This document shows, in pieces, positions 6,201-7,099 of a stretch of DNA of 7,099 nt. The stretch is from Pseudomonadota bacterium. GTDB taxonomy: Bacteria; Pseudomonadota; Alphaproteobacteria; Azospirillales; Azospirillaceae. Made by a program: the position numbers and the translations under genes. Location: contig JAEZPL010000587.1 in NCBI GenBank assembly GCA_023413605.1, positions 1-7,099 of the forward strand, read 5' to 3'. Position 1 is the stretch's first letter. Each line of letters starts with the position of its first letter. A model generated the notes under the pieces. That model saw only the letters and a program-made list of their open reading frames with translations. It made no database searches and was not told where the DNA came from.

Positions 6201-6247
6201 TGATGCGGCCGGCCGATCATGGAAGCCTTCATGCGCCGGCCGTATCA
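6201..6247. repeat. Palindromic repeat unit C, overlapping the TPR stop codon
   Basis: Arms 6201-6213 (TGATGCGGCCGGC) and 6235-6247 (GCCGGCCGTATCA) pair over 13 positions with one G-T pair, around 21 bases. The right arm is identical to 6108-6120 of unit A. On the minus strand the arm begins TGATACGG, and this TGA is the stop codon of the TPR gene. Confidence 0.7.
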
Positions 6248-6802
6248 AAGGGCTGAGCGCGCCATCTGCTGACGGATTTTCATGGCCTGATCACGCACGC
6301 CGTCCAGATGCGGGTTGATCGCCAGCGCGGCGTTGAAGGCCTTGAGCGCACCCGCCGGCTCGTCGATGGCCAGATAGACCAGCCCCAGCCCGGCCAGGGC
6401 GCCGAAATGGCGCGGTTCCAGGGACAGGACGCGCCGGATGTCATTCACGGCCGCGCCATAGTTGCCGAGCAGATACTGAGCGTTGGCCCGCTTGTTCCAG
6501 CCTTCGGCGTAGTGCGGATCCGCGGCGACGACCCGATCGAAATCGGCGAGCGCCTCTTCGTATCGGTCCTCGTTCATGCTCTGCACGCCGTCGCGCATCA
6601 GGATCAGCAGATCCTCACGCGGGTTTTCCAGCCAGATGTCCCAGATGCGGTCCTGGACGGCATCGGCGGCGACCTGATCGCCGGTCCCCAGCAGATCCTG
6701 GAACAGCGCATCGAGACGGGCATCCCCCTGCCCCGCCCAAGCGGGCGTGCCGGAGAGCGACAGGGCCATAAAGGCCACGAGCAAGAAGATTCGTCGGGTC
6801 AT
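6245..6802 (-). CDS. Exported tetratricopeptide-repeat protein
   Basis: This encodes 185 residues. MTRRIFLLVAFMALSL with AWA/GQ (about 23/24) is a typical Sec signal peptide, so the protein should be periplasmic. Residues 27-62 form a helical segment (LDALFQDLL, then DRIWDIWLENP) seen in a group of alphaproteobacterial TPR proteins I recall only as uncharacterised. Three TPR-like units follow, at about 65-98 (ALADFDRVVAADPHY), 99-132 (GWNKRANAQYLLGNYGAAV) and 133-166 (ALAGLGLVYLAIDEPAGAL). TPRs form scaffolds for protein partners; the partner is not apparent. The ATG at 6802 was chosen for its position just before the signal peptide; GTG 6820 and TTG 6838 are in-frame alternatives and no convincing Shine-Dalgarno decides. 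The stop lies inside palindrome C, and the next gene, the Do protease, starts 293 bases on. Confidence 0.82.
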   Translation of the reverse strand: MTRRIFLLVAFMALSLSGTPAWAGQGDARLDALFQDLLGTGDQVAADAVQDRIWDIWLENPREDLLILMRDGVQSMNEDRYEEALADFDRVVAADPHYAEGWNKRANAQYLLGNYGAAVNDIRRVLSLEPRHFGALAGLGLVYLAIDEPAGALKAFNAALAINPHLDGVRDQAMKIRQQMARSAL

Positions 6803-6899
6803 TCCCAAAATCTGGGACACGTTACCCGAGCGCAACACTCATCTTTTCGGATGGTCGCCCGAAGAGAGGCGCCCTATCCGGGTGGAGAGGGGCCGCACA

Positions 6900-6934
6900 A
6901 AGAAAAACGGCCGGCGGATTGCTCCGCCGACCGT
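6900..6934 (-). terminator. Rho-independent terminator of the elongation factor G gene
   Basis: Arms 6907-6918 and 6923-6934 form a 12-bp stem around a 4-base loop. On the minus strand the hairpin is followed by TTTTTCTTT. The one irregular pair is G-U on the minus-strand RNA but A-C on the plus strand, confirming a leftward terminator. It begins 36 bases after the stop at 6971 and separates this transcript from the TPR gene. Confidence 0.93.
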
Positions 6935-6970
6935 CTTCCCTAAAACAAAGCCTCAAGGCTGGGCCTGATA

Positions 6971-7099
6971 TCAGGCGGCCTTGCTGTTGCGGCCGGCCAC
7001 GATTTCCTCGGTGACGTTGCGCGGCACCGGCTCGTAGTGGCTGAACTCCATCGTGTAGGACGCACGGCCCGAGGTCATGCCACGCAGCTGACCGATGTA
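6971..7099 (-). CDS. fusA: Elongation factor G, C-terminal fragment
   Basis: The last 42 residues of a leftward gene read YIGQLRGMTSGRASYTMEF, then SHYEPVPRNVTEEIV and a short tail GRNSKAA. The LR-x-x-T-x-GRASYTMEF motif followed by a Y-x-P-x-P-x-x-V segment is the C-terminal domain V of translation elongation factor G, the GTPase that translocates tRNA and mRNA on the ribosome. In E. coli EF-G the equivalent stretch is LRSLTKGRASYTMEF. The start and the GTPase domain are outside the window. A second EF-G paralogue or a close relative cannot be excluded from this tail alone. A strong terminator follows, so it is the last gene of its transcript. Confidence 0.85.
   Translation of the reverse strand, partial: YIGQLRGMTSGRASYTMEFSHYEPVPRNVTEEIVAGRNSKAA

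Noticed and set aside
5952..6248. The protease reading frame remains open for 99 codons upstream of the chosen start
   Set aside because: The extension runs through the palindrome cluster, would bury the signal peptide about 100 residues inside the protein, and overlaps the TPR stop. The ATG at 5951 has a good ribosome binding site. Long open frames are common in DNA this rich in GC.
6803..6817. Small palindrome TCCCA/TGGGA just upstream of the TPR start
   Set aside because: Arms are only about 5 bp; not distinguishable from chance as an operator.
6803..6838. Upstream starts (GTG 6820, TTG 6838) for the TPR protein
   Set aside because: They place 6 to 12 extra residues before the positively charged start of the signal peptide and have no clear Shine-Dalgarno. 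They are not excluded, but less likely than the ATG at 6802.

Overview
The window is GC-rich chromosomal DNA with the codon use and gene families of an alphaproteobacterium, plausibly Rhodospirillales/Azospirillum-like. That placement is an inference from protein style and base composition, not from a marker gene. One gene fragment on the left (an MFS exporter tail) reads rightward. Every other recognised gene reads leftward.

Layout, left to right: (1) 1-501, the 3' end of a DHA2-type MFS drug exporter, converging with (2) an AI-2E/PerM-family membrane protein across a 3-bp gap. (3) A 217-bp intergenic stretch holds a strong intrinsic terminator facing right, which no recognised rightward gene needs. 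(4) A 78-residue hydrophilic, apparently disordered protein with a very good ribosome binding site. (5) A membrane histidine kinase and (6) an OmpR-class response regulator, overlapping by 4 bp (GTGA). (7) A periplasmic Do-family (DegP/DegQ) serine protease ending in a 15-bp hairpin. (8) A 293-bp gap containing a dense cluster of palindromic repeats. (9) An exported TPR protein whose stop codon lies inside one of those repeats. (10) A textbook terminator and the C-terminus of elongation factor G.

The functional core is envelope quality control plus signalling. The Do protease gene is followed by a response regulator/sensor kinase pair. I recall the same order from rhizobial degP-feuP-feuQ loci, so the two-component system probably senses an envelope or osmotic condition; this is inference. 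The small hydrophilic protein lies 26 bp downstream of the kinase and may belong to the same transcript.

Most genes here are ordinary. The least explained sequence is the repeat cluster between the TPR and protease genes (about 6074-6247). It has two related palindromes sharing a 13-base arm, plus a near-perfect 18-bp-arm hairpin between them. Next are the orphan terminator at 1788-1817 and a tiny leader ORF just upstream of the response regulator. I saw no clear new enzyme system, CRISPR array, insertion sequence or RNA gene of a known family.
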